64,000 nucleotides of DNA, taken from contig NZ_CP117452.1 of the NCBI RefSeq assembly GCF_030687895.1, positions 1,505,501 to 1,569,500 of the forward strand. The letters are read 5' to 3'. Position numbers and translations under genes: made by a program. Source of the stretch: Pseudomonas sp. FP198 (GTDB lineage: Bacteria > Pseudomonadota > Gammaproteobacteria > Pseudomonadales > Pseudomonadaceae). Numbering within the stretch: position 1 is the stretch's first letter; each line of letters opens with the position of its first letter. This document shows, one piece after another, positions 46,185-54,227 of the stretch. The notes below the pieces were generated by a model, which searched no databases, had not been told where the DNA came from, and was given only the letters and a program-made list of their open reading frames with translations.

Positions 46185-48292
46185 ATGTCTGTTTTATCTG
46201 AAGAAACCACCGGGGCATCGCTCGCTACTGACGCAGGTCTGCGGTCCATCGCCGCTGCGACAAGCCGGGTTGAATACACCGGCCCGCTGCAACCCGATAA
46301 CCCCGAGGGCGGGCGCCTCGACCGCAGCCTTGCAACACAGTGGATCCGTCAACTCGTTGCGTGCCACGCGACTGGAAATCCGGGTAGCCTTGCCCATCCC
46401 ATAACGCCCGATACGCTGATCCCGGTGATGTACTGGAGCACGCTCAGTACCTACCTGAACGGCACCGAACACATCGACCTGGTGCCTCTGTGGATGCTGG
46501 CAGCCGGAGAGATGGTTTTCCTGAGGGCCAACCTGTCCACGCCACCGGACGACGCCGAACTTGCGACGACGCTGCTGGGCAGTGAGCAGGCCCCTTATCG
46601 CTGGCACATGAAAATATTCTGGGGCAATGAACAGAGTGCCGAAACCTTCAGTGAACATAGCCGCAAGCAACTGGCCGATGCAGTCCCACCTGATGTGCTC
46701 GCCGTCCTGGCGGGGTTCGATGACGGGTTGCTGCAGGCGATCAGGCGAGGGATGCCACACCGCTACAACGGATTCGCCAGCCTGGCGGTTGGCATGGATT
46801 GCGGGGCGTTGGAGCAAGACTGGCGATCCGAGGTCGGCGATACGCTTATCCGGCCTGGACGTCAGTCCAGGGCTGTCTACACGGAAGCGCTGGAGCCCAT
46901 CAGCCTGTTGCCCAACGGTATTCGGTTCCGTCCCCACCCGTTTGCCGGGCAGTGGTTGTCCGAACGAGGCCTGAGCAGCGATGCACAGGTTCGGGTGAAT
47001 TACCACGAAGTCGAGACGATCGATTCGGCTTCCGCAAGCAAGAGCGCGTCGGTGCCCTTGCTTCACGTCGTCACCCAGGGTTTTCTGGCTGCCTATCAGA
47101 GCAGGGACGAGTTCTATGGGTCTGCCGCCTCGGCGCGCGAGGGCTGGCGTTATCCGCACATAAGCCAGATGTCCGTCGATTTTTCGTCACTGCGGGTCAA
47201 CGGCAGAGCCCTGGCGCCAGAGCTTCTGCGACAGCTGCAAGGTGGTGTCCCGCCAGGCTATCAGGGCACCGGGCAGCCTCCGCTCACCGAGGCGGATGCG
47301 CAAGGCAACCGGCTCGATCACCAGGAAAAAGCGCAGCTCAGGCAGTTGGAGTTGCTGGACGCCAACCAAGTAAAACTGGCCCGGTTGTTCGCGGGTCTTC
47401 CGACCTTCGACACGGCACTCAAGAACCTGCTGGTCCGCATGCTCAAGGCAAAATTCGAGGCACGCCGGTTTCGGGCTCCGCTGCCAGAGCCTATCGATCC
47501 GGACAACTGCTACGTCAATCACTTTGTCACTGATGCCAGCGGCGCACGTTCGGTGACCGCCTCGGAAAGTTTTACCGATGTGCTGACGGGCTGTTTACAA
47601 CGCGATGCGCCGCCGCATTATCAGCTGGGCAACGTGGGGTTCTTTATTTCCGTTCACGTATTTCCTTGGTCGAACCTGACGAGATAAAGCGGATTCTCGG
47701 TCGGCGTGGCGGTCGTCCGTTTGTTGGGGTTTCATTCATCGACGGGGATTTTCTTGAGGTCCTGTATCGAGCGCATGTCAGTTTCCGCAGGGCACATGCC
47801 GCTGAGCGTTCCACCAGCAATTGGGAAGTAACCGTGACGTTCAGCGATATCCTTCCGCAGATAATCGGCGGAGTGCTGGACGTGCTCAGTCTGCTTTTGT
47901 TCCCAGGCTTTGAACTGATCAAGCGGGCGATGACGGTGGGTTGGGCGATGTTCAGGACCGGCCTTATCCCGGTGAATGTCAGGGGTGTGCTGCTCCTGTA
48001 TCTGCTGGAAAGCACCAAGGGCAGGGAACTTGCCCGAAGAGTCGCCGTTCTGTCACGAGGCCAAACCTCGTTCCTGGCGGTGACGGCGGGCCACAGCCAG
48101 CGTGAGGCACGGCTTGGGTTACCGTTGGAGGAGGCGGTCTACAGCCGTTATGCGGTGACAGATACATCGGTGATACAAGGGCTGGAGCCGGATGCCCTGG
48201 GCTTTTACCGGGTGATCGTCAAAGATCCGGGTACTGGTCGGGTGACAGCTCGCCCGATATATATCCAACAGCACGACGGGACAACGGCCTGA
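46185..48292 (+). pseudogene. Dermonecrotic-toxin-like (DUF6543-type) protein, frameshifted
   Basis: The first frame (ATG 46185) encodes 500 residues ending at 47687. A second frame continues the protein to 48292. Read together, G-N-V-G joins V-L-Y-F-R-S-R-I-S-L-V-E-P-D-E if one G is restored to the GGGG run at about 47636-47639, giving about 702 residues. Features include Y-W-S-T-L-S-T-Y-L-N-G-T, a hydrophobic stretch near 47850-48000 (G-V-L-D-V-L-S-L-L-L-F-P-G) and an end P-I-Y-I-Q-Q-H-D-G-T. The overall pattern resembles the large Pseudomonas proteins annotated as dermonecrotic toxin-like, but this one is much shorter. The family call is from memory and moderate. Confidence 0.6.
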
Positions 48293-48323
48293 TACCAGTC
48301 AATCAAGAACCCAGCGACCAACC

Positions 48324-48419
48324 CCTGTGGGAGCGAGCTTGCTCGCGATGGCGGTAAGTCAGCCGGCATCGCTATCGGCTGACGGAACCTCTTCGCGAGC
48401 AAGCTCGCTCCCACAGGGG
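48324..48419. repeat. REP doublet (REPIN), family C
   Basis: Inverted copies of TGTGGGAGCGAGCTTGCTCG just after the end of the toxin-like frame. Confidence 0.85.
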
Positions 48420-48612
48420 ACTTTTCATGGATGTACTGGCGGGTATCAGGCTCTGGGCCGGTTTCAAATAGAGAAGAGCAACCTCCGCGTTCAGGGGTGA
48501 CGTGGGGCTGCGTTGTGGCGAGGGAGGTTACGGAGCGGTGGGGGTTAAATATGTAGGATGTTTCTGTAGGGATTGAATGAATTGGCTATTGGATTGGAAG
48601 GTTTTTAGCGCT
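48420..48612. other. Gene-free stretch with a single decayed REP
   Basis: No gene is seen. At 48513-48537 a lone, degenerate family B half (GTGGCGAGGGAGGTTACGG) remains without its partner. The right part is AT-rich. Confidence 0.4.
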
Positions 48613-48647
48613 CGAAAGAAAACTCCCGCCGCGCAGACGGCGGGGAG
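48613..48647 (-). terminator. Intrinsic terminator of the RHS fragment
   Basis: On the minus strand, CTCCCCGCCG, loop TCTGCG, CGGCGGGAG is followed by TTTTCTTT. It is about 25 bp after the RHS stop. Confidence 0.8.
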
Positions 48648-48670
48648 GATGGCCGGGTTGCCACTCTGTT

Positions 48671-49951
48671 TCAGACTCTTGCCAGGCCCGGACGTGTGTC
48701 CCGTTCCAGCCATCGACCTACTCCTACACGTACCCACCGTCCGTCATTGGAAAAAAAGGATTGCGGCGGTGCTGGCGGCAAAGCTGGCGGTCTCACTGCC
48801 TCTGTTGAGCCAATACTGCCTGGCAGACTCGACATGCTGGAGTCAGACCCATAATCCACGGACGGGGTACGCGGTTGGCTACGGGTCGAACTTTGCGATG
48901 AAGCGGAAAATGAACCCGACGTTGAACGGACCCTGGAAGTTGCCGTGCCCCCCCCGCCCCAACCCCCAGCGCGCACACCTGCACCGACACCCGCACCTGC
49001 ACCTGTGGCCGAGACGGCCGCGCCCGAACCGCTTCGGGCAACGGATCCGGCTGTTTTCGAGATGTTTGCGAAGCCCGTTGTCGCTGCGGCAATGGTCGCC
49101 TGGGTCGTTGCCCGGGTCGCCGCCTGGGCCGCTGCCACCGCGGCCTTTGCCATGTATATCCCGCCTCCGGCAAGCAGGCCGCCTACGGCACCCAGCCCTC
49201 CACCAATAGCCGACAGGGTATCGTCTTGCTTGATCGTTCCATAAACCTGCAGCCCCAACCCCGCGGCTTGGACGCCGATCCCGACGACACCGGCCACATA
49301 AGCGGCGGTCAACCCGATAGTCGCTGGCGCGCTCCAAGGCATGAGTACCACGGAGACTGCCAGGAATAGTGCCGCCAGGCCCACGCCAATCCATTGCGCG
49401 ATGCTTGCGCCAGGCTTCTCGGGCTGTTCAATCGGATCCCTATAACCCGGATCCGGCTCCCGACGCGACGAAGCAGGCTGGCTTCGATGGCCACTTGGGT
49501 CACGCCAGGCAATCGGGTTGCCGAGGCAATAACTGTAGGGGTTGACCCCGCCGGCGCCGAAAGGGCTGAGTGAATCGGGACTGTGAAAGCGCATCAGCGC
49601 CGGATTATAAGCGCGGTAGCCACGGCCCAGCAGGTACCAGCCGGTGGCGGCCTCGCGCACTTCGCCGGCAAACGCCAGCAGCCCTCGCAAGCCGTTGTCT
49701 TCACGACGTTCGCCATAGGCGCTATAGCAGGATTCATGCAGGCCGTCGGCACGGCTCTCACCGATCACGTTGTTGGCGCCATCGCTCAGCAGCAGCATGC
49801 TCGGATCCGTAATGCTCTGGCCTTGTTGGCCCAAGGCATGATCACCGTCGTAGAGGAACTGGGTCAGTTGGTCGTCCTGCAAGGTGTAGCTGAGCTGGTA
49901 ACCCTGATAGAAGCGCAGGGCCTCCGGGTCGCTGCCGTTGCGTACACCCAC
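48671..49951 (-). CDS. RHS repeat-associated core protein, 5'-truncated tip
   Basis: A protein of 426 residues from GTG 49951. It starts inside the conserved core of RHS/TccC-type proteins: S-Y-T-L-Q-D-D-Q-L, S-A-Y-G-E-R-R, L-L-G-R-G-Y-R-A-Y-N-P, M-R-F-H-S-P-D-S-L-S-P-F-G-A-G-G-V-N-P-Y. After D-P-S-G-H (about residue 155) comes the variable tip: hydrophobic helices, an alanine/glycine-rich part and a serine-rich tail, with no toxin domain I recognise. The frame continues upstream to about 49987 (R-Y-D-G-H-D-Q-L) and then meets unrelated DNA. The repeat-rich N-terminal body is missing, so this is a relic or a silent cassette. Confidence 0.75.
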   Translation of the reverse strand: MGVRNGSDPEALRFYQGYQLSYTLQDDQLTQFLYDGDHALGQQGQSITDPSMLLLSDGANNVIGESRADGLHESCYSAYGERREDNGLRGLLAFAGEVREAATGWYLLGRGYRAYNPALMRFHSPDSLSPFGAGGVNPYSYCLGNPIAWRDPSGHRSQPASSRREPDPGYRDPIEQPEKPGASIAQWIGVGLAALFLAVSVVLMPWSAPATIGLTAAYVAGVVGIGVQAAGLGLQVYGTIKQDDTLSAIGGGLGAVGGLLAGGGIYMAKAAVAAAQAATRATTQATIAAATTGFANISKTAGSVARSGSGAAVSATGAGAGVGAGVRAGGWGGGGTATSRVRSTSGSFSASSQSSTRSQPRTPSVDYGSDSSMSSLPGSIGSTEAVRPPALPPAPPQSFFSNDGRWVRVGVGRWLERDTRPGLARV

Positions 49952-49987
49952 CAGTTGATCGTGGCCGTCATAGCGGTAGGTGAGGGG

Positions 49988-51091
49988 CGGAGCAGCTACA
50001 CAGGGGCGACATTGTCCTGGGCGCCTTCCACGGACAACAAAGAGGTGTGTGGGTACAGTACCGTTCTCTGGGGAGGCGCCAGCCCGGAGCTTGTTTTTGT
50101 TGTGGATGCGAGGTGCAGTTATACCGGGCTGGACAAAGGAAGGCGTTATCTCCTCGCTGTACGTGCCAAGGACCCGGAGGGCAACTTATCTGTTCCGAGT
50201 GAGGTTATGTTCAAGACCTCAGGCACATCGGCCTACCCGGAACCCTTGATGCCACGTGTCACCCTCACTCCCCAGACTTCGACGTCCGCTCTGTTGACGT
50301 GGACGTTCGAGGATGGGGATAAGCTAGGGTACGGGATAAGAATTACCGTTAATGGTGACTACCACGGCGATGTGTTTCTCCCGGCCAGATCCAAGCGATT
50401 GGAGAATCTGGAACTTGGCACCGAATATACCATTACGATCATTGCCTATACGATGTTCGCACAGAACCTTTCTAAACCGACCATATTGAACTACGAGCCC
50501 AAGGACGTCACCCCGCCCACCGTCCCCGGCAACCTGCGTGCCGCTGAAACAGTCCCTCATTCGGTTTCACTGACGTGGGAGGCATCCACGGATGATATCG
50601 GCATGCATGGTTATATCATCTACGACAATTACGAATACTGCGACGAATTACCGACCACCCAGTACACCGCCACTGATCTGTATCCCGGACCGCATTTGTT
50701 TCACGTGCGCGCGTTGGACATTTATGGAAACGCCTCCGAGCCGGCAGTTGTCCTGATCGATGTGCAAGGGAAGGCCCCCCCGAGTTGGTCAGCCCCTCCG
50801 CCGTCCAGTCATTTAACCGACACTTCGGTTTCGCTGTCCTGGACACCGTCGAGTGGTCTTCGCGCCATTGCCTCGGCGAGTTCAGTGACGCTGGAGTGGG
50901 AGGCATTGGCCGACGGCGGGCCGCACGGGTATTTGATTTACGATAACCAAAAACACGTCGGCAGTACGCTGGCCACCCGCTACAACGCAGTCGGCTTGAG
51001 CCCTGGTTCGCACTCGTTTTCTCTACGCTCGCTGGATGTTGCGGGGAAAATAACCGAGATGGGATCGACCGTGGTTCAGATCGAAAGCTGA
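49988..51091 (+). pseudogene. Fibronectin type III repeat protein, 5'-truncated
   Basis: The open frame holds about 3.5 FnIII repeats of 85-95 residues. Strand motifs repeat: T-L-S-W-A-P-S-T-D-N, S-V-S-L-T-W-E-A-S-T-D-D and S-V-T-L-E-W-E-A-L, with G-Y-I-I-Y-D-N and G-Y-L-I-Y-D-N. The last repeat looks like two fused halves (S-V-S-L-S-W-T-P-S-S-G then S-V-T-L-E-W). No start codon or signal sequence exists: the frame runs back, antisense, into the RHS gene at about 49988. Composition is more AT-rich than the neighbours. The natural N-terminus was lost in a rearrangement. Confidence 0.7.
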
Positions 51092-51163
51092 AGACGCTTC
51101 ATCGGCTTGGCGCCGCTGCGCGCCAAGTTGACATCCACACCGCCGTCGAGACGCCAGCCGGCA

Positions 51164-51439
51164 TCAGATCAAGCCTTGCTCCCGGGCAATTTTCCCGGCG
51201 AGATGACGCGAACTGACGCCGAACTTCCGGCGGATGTTATTGAAGTGGTAATTGACGTTGGCTTCGCTGCAGTCGACGATCCTGGCGATTTCCCAGGAAG
51301 ACTTGCCGATCTCGCTCCATTGCAGGAATTCCTTCTCCCGATTGGTCAATCTGACGGCCTGGGCTTCGTTGCTTTCTGCGCTGCGCAGGTGGGTAGGGGC
51401 TGCTGGCGAACGTCCTGGAACAGCAGTGGCTTGGTACAT
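51164..51439 (-). CDS. Short stand-alone LuxR-type HTH regulator
   Basis: A protein of 91 residues. About residues 30-91 form a GerE/LuxR DNA-binding domain ([22 protein letters not shown], then [14 protein letters not shown]). The N-terminus is too short for an autoinducer or receiver domain. ATG 51439 has GGGAG about 8 nt upstream; an ATG at 51454 lies before it. A -10 at 51540-51545 and a lux box at 51567-51586 lie upstream on its strand. It sits at the end of the toxin island and may control it. Confidence 0.8.
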   Translation of the reverse strand: MYQATAVPGRSPAAPTHLRSAESNEAQAVRLTNREKEFLQWSEIGKSSWEIARIVDCSEANVNYHFNNIRRKFGVSSRHLAGKIAREQGLI

Positions 51440-51539
51440 GATTGAATCTCCCATTCATCATCATTGATGGCGTGGGCGCGTGCAGTCTTGGTGTTGCTTA
51501 CACGGTGCCCCCCAGGCCTTGGTAGGGCTGGGATATCTC

Positions 51540-51545
51540 CTTATA
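51540..51545 (-). promoter_or_regulatory. Probable -10 element of the LuxR-type HTH gene
   Basis: The minus strand reads GATATAAGG here, giving TATAAG as the -10. The predicted start site near 51533 puts the lux box centre (51576.5) at about -43. Confidence 0.5.
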
Positions 51546-51566
51546 TCGGGATTCAATCCCGGCGGA

Positions 51567-51586
51567 ACCTGTCAGGATTGACAGGT
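51567..51586. promoter_or_regulatory. Perfect 20-bp lux box
   Basis: ACCTGTCAGGATTGACAGGT is a perfect dyad with 7-bp arms. It matches the lux-type consensus ACCTG-N10-CAGGT and closely resembles the Vibrio fischeri lux box as I remember it. It lies 128 bp upstream of the LuxR-type HTH start and 153 bp before marR. Confidence 0.75.
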
Positions 51587-51718
51587 GCGGACTTTAAGCA
51601 GGTCGTAGGGAAAAGGCTGTCAGCACAAGGCCACGCGCCTCGTAGGACATATCGCTGCGACTTGCTCGCCGTCCTACGCGGGCCGGAAATCTTCTGAATT
51701 AACTTGCGCTAAATTAAT

Positions 51719-51735
51719 CGCGGGTATATACACGC
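51719..51735. promoter_or_regulatory. Probable MarR operator 1
   Basis: CGCGGGTATATACACGC, a near-palindrome directly before the marR start. It matches the palindrome at 52165-52180 in the core GGGTATATAC. Confidence 0.7.
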
Positions 51736-51738
51736 ACC

Positions 51739-52143
51739 ATGCTTGCCTCTCAATGTCTGTGCATCAACCTGCGTCGTGCCGCCCGTGGCGTCAGCAGGTA
51801 TTACGACGGCGCCCTCGATGGCTTCGGGATCAACGTTGCCCAGTATTCTTTGCTGAGCAACCTGGCGCGCCTGGACCAGCCGAGCATTTCTTCCCTGGCC
51901 GAGGCCATGGGCCTTGACCGCAGCACGCTGGGGCGCAACCTCAGGGTGCTGGAAGGCGAGGGCCTGGTGAAGCTGGCCGAGGGCGAGGATCTGCGCAACC
52001 GTATCGTCGAGCTCACCGAGGCCGGGCGTGCCCGACTGGCGGCGGCATTGCCGGCCTGGGAAGCCGCTCAACAGAAACTGATCGACAAGCTGGGCGCACA
52101 AAAGCGTGCGACCCTGTTGGCCTTGCTGGATGAACTGGCGTGA
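51739..52143 (+). CDS. MarR-family transcriptional regulator
   Basis: A protein of 134 residues with a single winged-helix domain (A-Q-Y-S-L-L-S-N-L-A, then S-L-A-E-A-M-G-L-D-R-S-T-L-G-R-N-L and D-L-R-N-R-I-V-E-L-T-E-A-G). It is likely a repressor of its own gene and the MFS exporter behind it, because the same palindrome lies in front of both. The ligand is unknown. I recall the same marR-MFS pair near cobV in P. aeruginosa. Confidence 0.88.
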   Translation: MLASQCLCINLRRAARGVSRYYDGALDGFGINVAQYSLLSNLARLDQPSISSLAEAMGLDRSTLGRNLRVLEGEGLVKLAEGEDLRNRIVELTEAGRARLAAALPAWEAAQQKLIDKLGAQKRATLLALLDELA

Positions 52144-52164
52144 TGCCGGTTCGTCCGCTGATAA

Positions 52165-52180
52165 GTGGGTATATACCCGC
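52165..52180. promoter_or_regulatory. Probable MarR operator 2
   Basis: GTGGGTATATACCCGC contains a perfect 12-bp palindrome, GGGTATATACCC. It is 15 bp before the MFS start. Confidence 0.75.
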
Positions 52181-52195
52181 GACCGGAGAACAACA

Positions 52196-53404
52196 ATGAC
52201 ATCGATGTGGCGTACCTGTGGTTGGGTCCTGGTGGGCAGTGCGCTGATCCTGGCGTTGTCGCTGGGTGTGCGGCATGGCTTCGGCCTGTTCCTGGCGCCG
52301 ATGAGCGCGGATTTCGGCTGGGGCCGCGAGGTGTTTGCCTTCGCGATTGCCTTGCAGAACCTGATCTGGGGCCTGGCGCAGCCGTTCACCGGTGCGCTGG
52401 CCGATCGCTTCGGCGCGGCGAAAGTGGTACTGATCGGTGGCGTTCTCTACGCGCTCGGGCTGGTCTTCATGGGTCTGGCCGACTCGCCCTGGTCGTTGTC
52501 TTTGAGCGCCGGCCTGTTGATCGGCATCGGGCTGTCCGGCACCTCGTTCTCGGTGATTCTTGGCGTGGTCGGGCGAGCGGTGCCGGCGGAAAAACGCAGC
52601 ATGGGCATGGGCATCGCCAGCGCCGCCGGCTCCTTCGGCCAGTTCGCCATGCTGCCGGGCACGCTGGGCCTGATCGGCTGGCTCGGCTGGTCCGCCGCGC
52701 TGCTGGCGCTGGGTCTGTTGGTGGCGTTGATCGTGCCTTTGGTGAGCATGCTCAAGGACGCACCGGCGCCGCTGTCCGGGCATGAACAGACACTGTCCGA
52801 AGCGTTGCGCGAGGCCTGCAGTCATTCGGGGTTCTGGCTGCTGGCCGTGGGCTTTTTTGTCTGTGGTTTCCAGGTCGTTTTCATCGGCGTGCATCTGCCG
52901 GCCTACCTGGTCGATCAGCACCTGCCGGCCAGCGTCGGAACCACCGTGCTGGCGCTGGTCGGGCTGTTCAACATTTTTGGTACCTACACGGCCGGTTGGC
53001 TGGGCGGCCGCATGTCCAAGCCGCGGCTGCTGACCGGGTTGTACCTGGCGCGAGCGGTGGTGATCGGCCTGTTCCTCTGGCTGCCCGTGACCACGACCAC
53101 GGCTTATGTCTTCGGCATGGCGATGGGCTTTTTGTGGCTGTCGACGGTGCCGTTGACCAACGGTACGGTCGCGACCTTGTTCGGTGTGCGAAATCTTTCG
53201 ATGCTCGGTGGGATCGTGTTCCTGTTCCACCAATTGGGCTCGTTCCTCGGTGGCTGGCTGGGCGGGGTGGTGTACGACCGCACCGGCAGCTATGACCTGA
53301 TCTGGCAAGTGTCGATCCTGCTCAGCCTGTTGGCGGCCGCATTGAATTGGCCGGTACGCGAGCGCCCGGTGGCGCGGCTGCAAGCACAGGCCGGTGCCGC
53401 ATGA
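52196..53404 (+). CDS. MFS transporter
   Basis: A protein of 402 residues with about 12 transmembrane helices. The loop between helices 2 and 3 (G-A-L-A-D-R-F-G-A-A-K-V) and A-G-W-L-G-G-R-M-S-K-P in the second half are major facilitator signatures. Substrate is unknown; efflux under MarR control is likely. ATG 52196 is preceded by GGAGAA. The stop overlaps the following 39-codon gene (ATGA). Confidence 0.88.
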   Translation: MTSMWRTCGWVLVGSALILALSLGVRHGFGLFLAPMSADFGWGREVFAFAIALQNLIWGLAQPFTGALADRFGAAKVVLIGGVLYALGLVFMGLADSPWSLSLSAGLLIGIGLSGTSFSVILGVVGRAVPAEKRSMGMGIASAAGSFGQFAMLPGTLGLIGWLGWSAALLALGLLVALIVPLVSMLKDAPAPLSGHEQTLSEALREACSHSGFWLLAVGFFVCGFQVVFIGVHLPAYLVDQHLPASVGTTVLALVGLFNIFGTYTAGWLGGRMSKPRLLTGLYLARAVVIGLFLWLPVTTTTAYVFGMAMGFLWLSTVPLTNGTVATLFGVRNLSMLGGIVFLFHQLGSFLGGWLGGVVYDRTGSYDLIWQVSILLSLLAAALNWPVRERPVARLQAQAGAA

Positions 53405-53520
53405 GCCGCGTCGGCCCATGGCTGGTCGCGGCCGGCGCCGCGCTGTTGCTGGCCTTCGCCTGGTGGGGCTGGCATCAGGGCGGATTGGCGTTGATGCAAT
53501 TGGGCATGGGTAACTGCTGA
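53401..53520 (+). CDS. 39-residue membrane peptide coupled to the MFS gene
   Basis: ATG 53401 to TGA 53520. M-S-R-V-G-P-W is followed by one hydrophobic helix (L-V-A-A-G-A-A-L-L-L-A-F-A-W-W-G-W) and a short C-terminal tail ending G-N-C. The start overlaps the MFS stop by 4 bp, so it is translated with the transporter. It may be a small accessory subunit. It is too short for usual gene finders. Confidence 0.65.
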   Translation: MSRVGPWLVAAGAALLLAFAWWGWHQGGLALMQLGMGNC

Positions 53521-53586
53521 ACAATGGACGGCGTCGGGCGGGCGGAGTAACGTCCGGGTCTGACAGGCTTTCAAGGAAAATCCGAC

Positions 53587-54138
53587 ATGCAGATGCGTTG
53601 GCTTGCTGTTCCCACCCTGTTGCTGGCTGCGGCCGGGCAAGTTTGGGCGGCTGATTGTCCGCCGCTGCTGGAGGGCTCGCTGCCCAAGCTGCGGGCCAAG
53701 GAAACCATCGACCTGTGCCAACGCTTCGCCGGCAAGCCTCTGGTGGTGGTCAATACCGCCAGCTTCTGTGGTTTTGCACCGCAGTTCAAAGGCCTCGAAG
53801 CGCTGAACCAGCACTACAAGAGCGAAGGGCTGGAAGTGCTGGGCGTACCCTCCGACGATTTCAAGCAGGAGTCCAAGGATGGCGCGGAAACCGCCAAGGT
53901 CTGCTACGTCAACTACGGCGTGACCTTCACCATGACCGAGCCGCAGCCAGTGCGCGGCGCGGACGCGATCCCCTTGTTCAGGCACCTGGCCGAACAGTCC
54001 AGCGCGCCGAAATGGAATTTCTACAAGTACGTTGTAGATCGCCAGGGCAGGGTGGTCGGCAGTTTTTCCAGCCGGATCAAACCTGACGACCCGGACTTCA
54101 TCAAGGCCGTTGAAACCGCCATCGCTTCGAAACCCTGA
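53587..54138 (+). CDS. Glutathione peroxidase family protein, exported
   Basis: A protein of 183 residues. The signal peptide ends G-Q-V-W-A before A-D-C-P-P. The peroxidatic Cys is in [11 protein letters not shown], where other members have selenocysteine or cysteine. P-S-D-D-F and W-N-F-Y-K-Y complete the active site. It is likely a periplasmic, thioredoxin-type peroxidase. ATG 53587 is used; an in-frame ATG 6 bp later is equally possible. Confidence 0.88.
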   Translation: MQMRWLAVPTLLLAAAGQVWAADCPPLLEGSLPKLRAKETIDLCQRFAGKPLVVVNTASFCGFAPQFKGLEALNQHYKSEGLEVLGVPSDDFKQESKDGAETAKVCYVNYGVTFTMTEPQPVRGADAIPLFRHLAEQSSAPKWNFYKYVVDRQGRVVGSFSSRIKPDDPDFIKAVETAIASKP

Positions 54139-54150
54139 CCGCCAGCCACG

Positions 54151-54188
54151 AAAAAGCCCCGCCTCTTTGCAGAGTGCGGGGCTTTTTT
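54151..54188. terminator. Bidirectional terminator between glutathione peroxidase and fadL
   Basis: AAAAAGCCCCGC pairs with GCGGGGCTTTTTT across a 13-nt loop. It ends both convergent genes. Confidence 0.9.
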
Positions 54189-54227
54189 CGCTTCAACTGG
54201 CGAAGTGTTCAGCTTCGCCGTGAATAA

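Noticed and set aside
47666..48292. A separate gene of 208 codons from a TTG start
   Set aside because: It continues the upstream toxin-like protein in another frame and has no ribosome binding site. Treated as the 3' part of one frameshifted gene.
49583..51091. A 502-codon gene on the plus strand from a GTG
   Set aside because: The first 130 or so codons are antisense to the RHS core. Only the FnIII part from about 49988 is real protein-coding sequence.
46037..51738. A prophage or integrative element
   Set aside because: No integrase, transposase, phage structural gene or attachment repeats were found.
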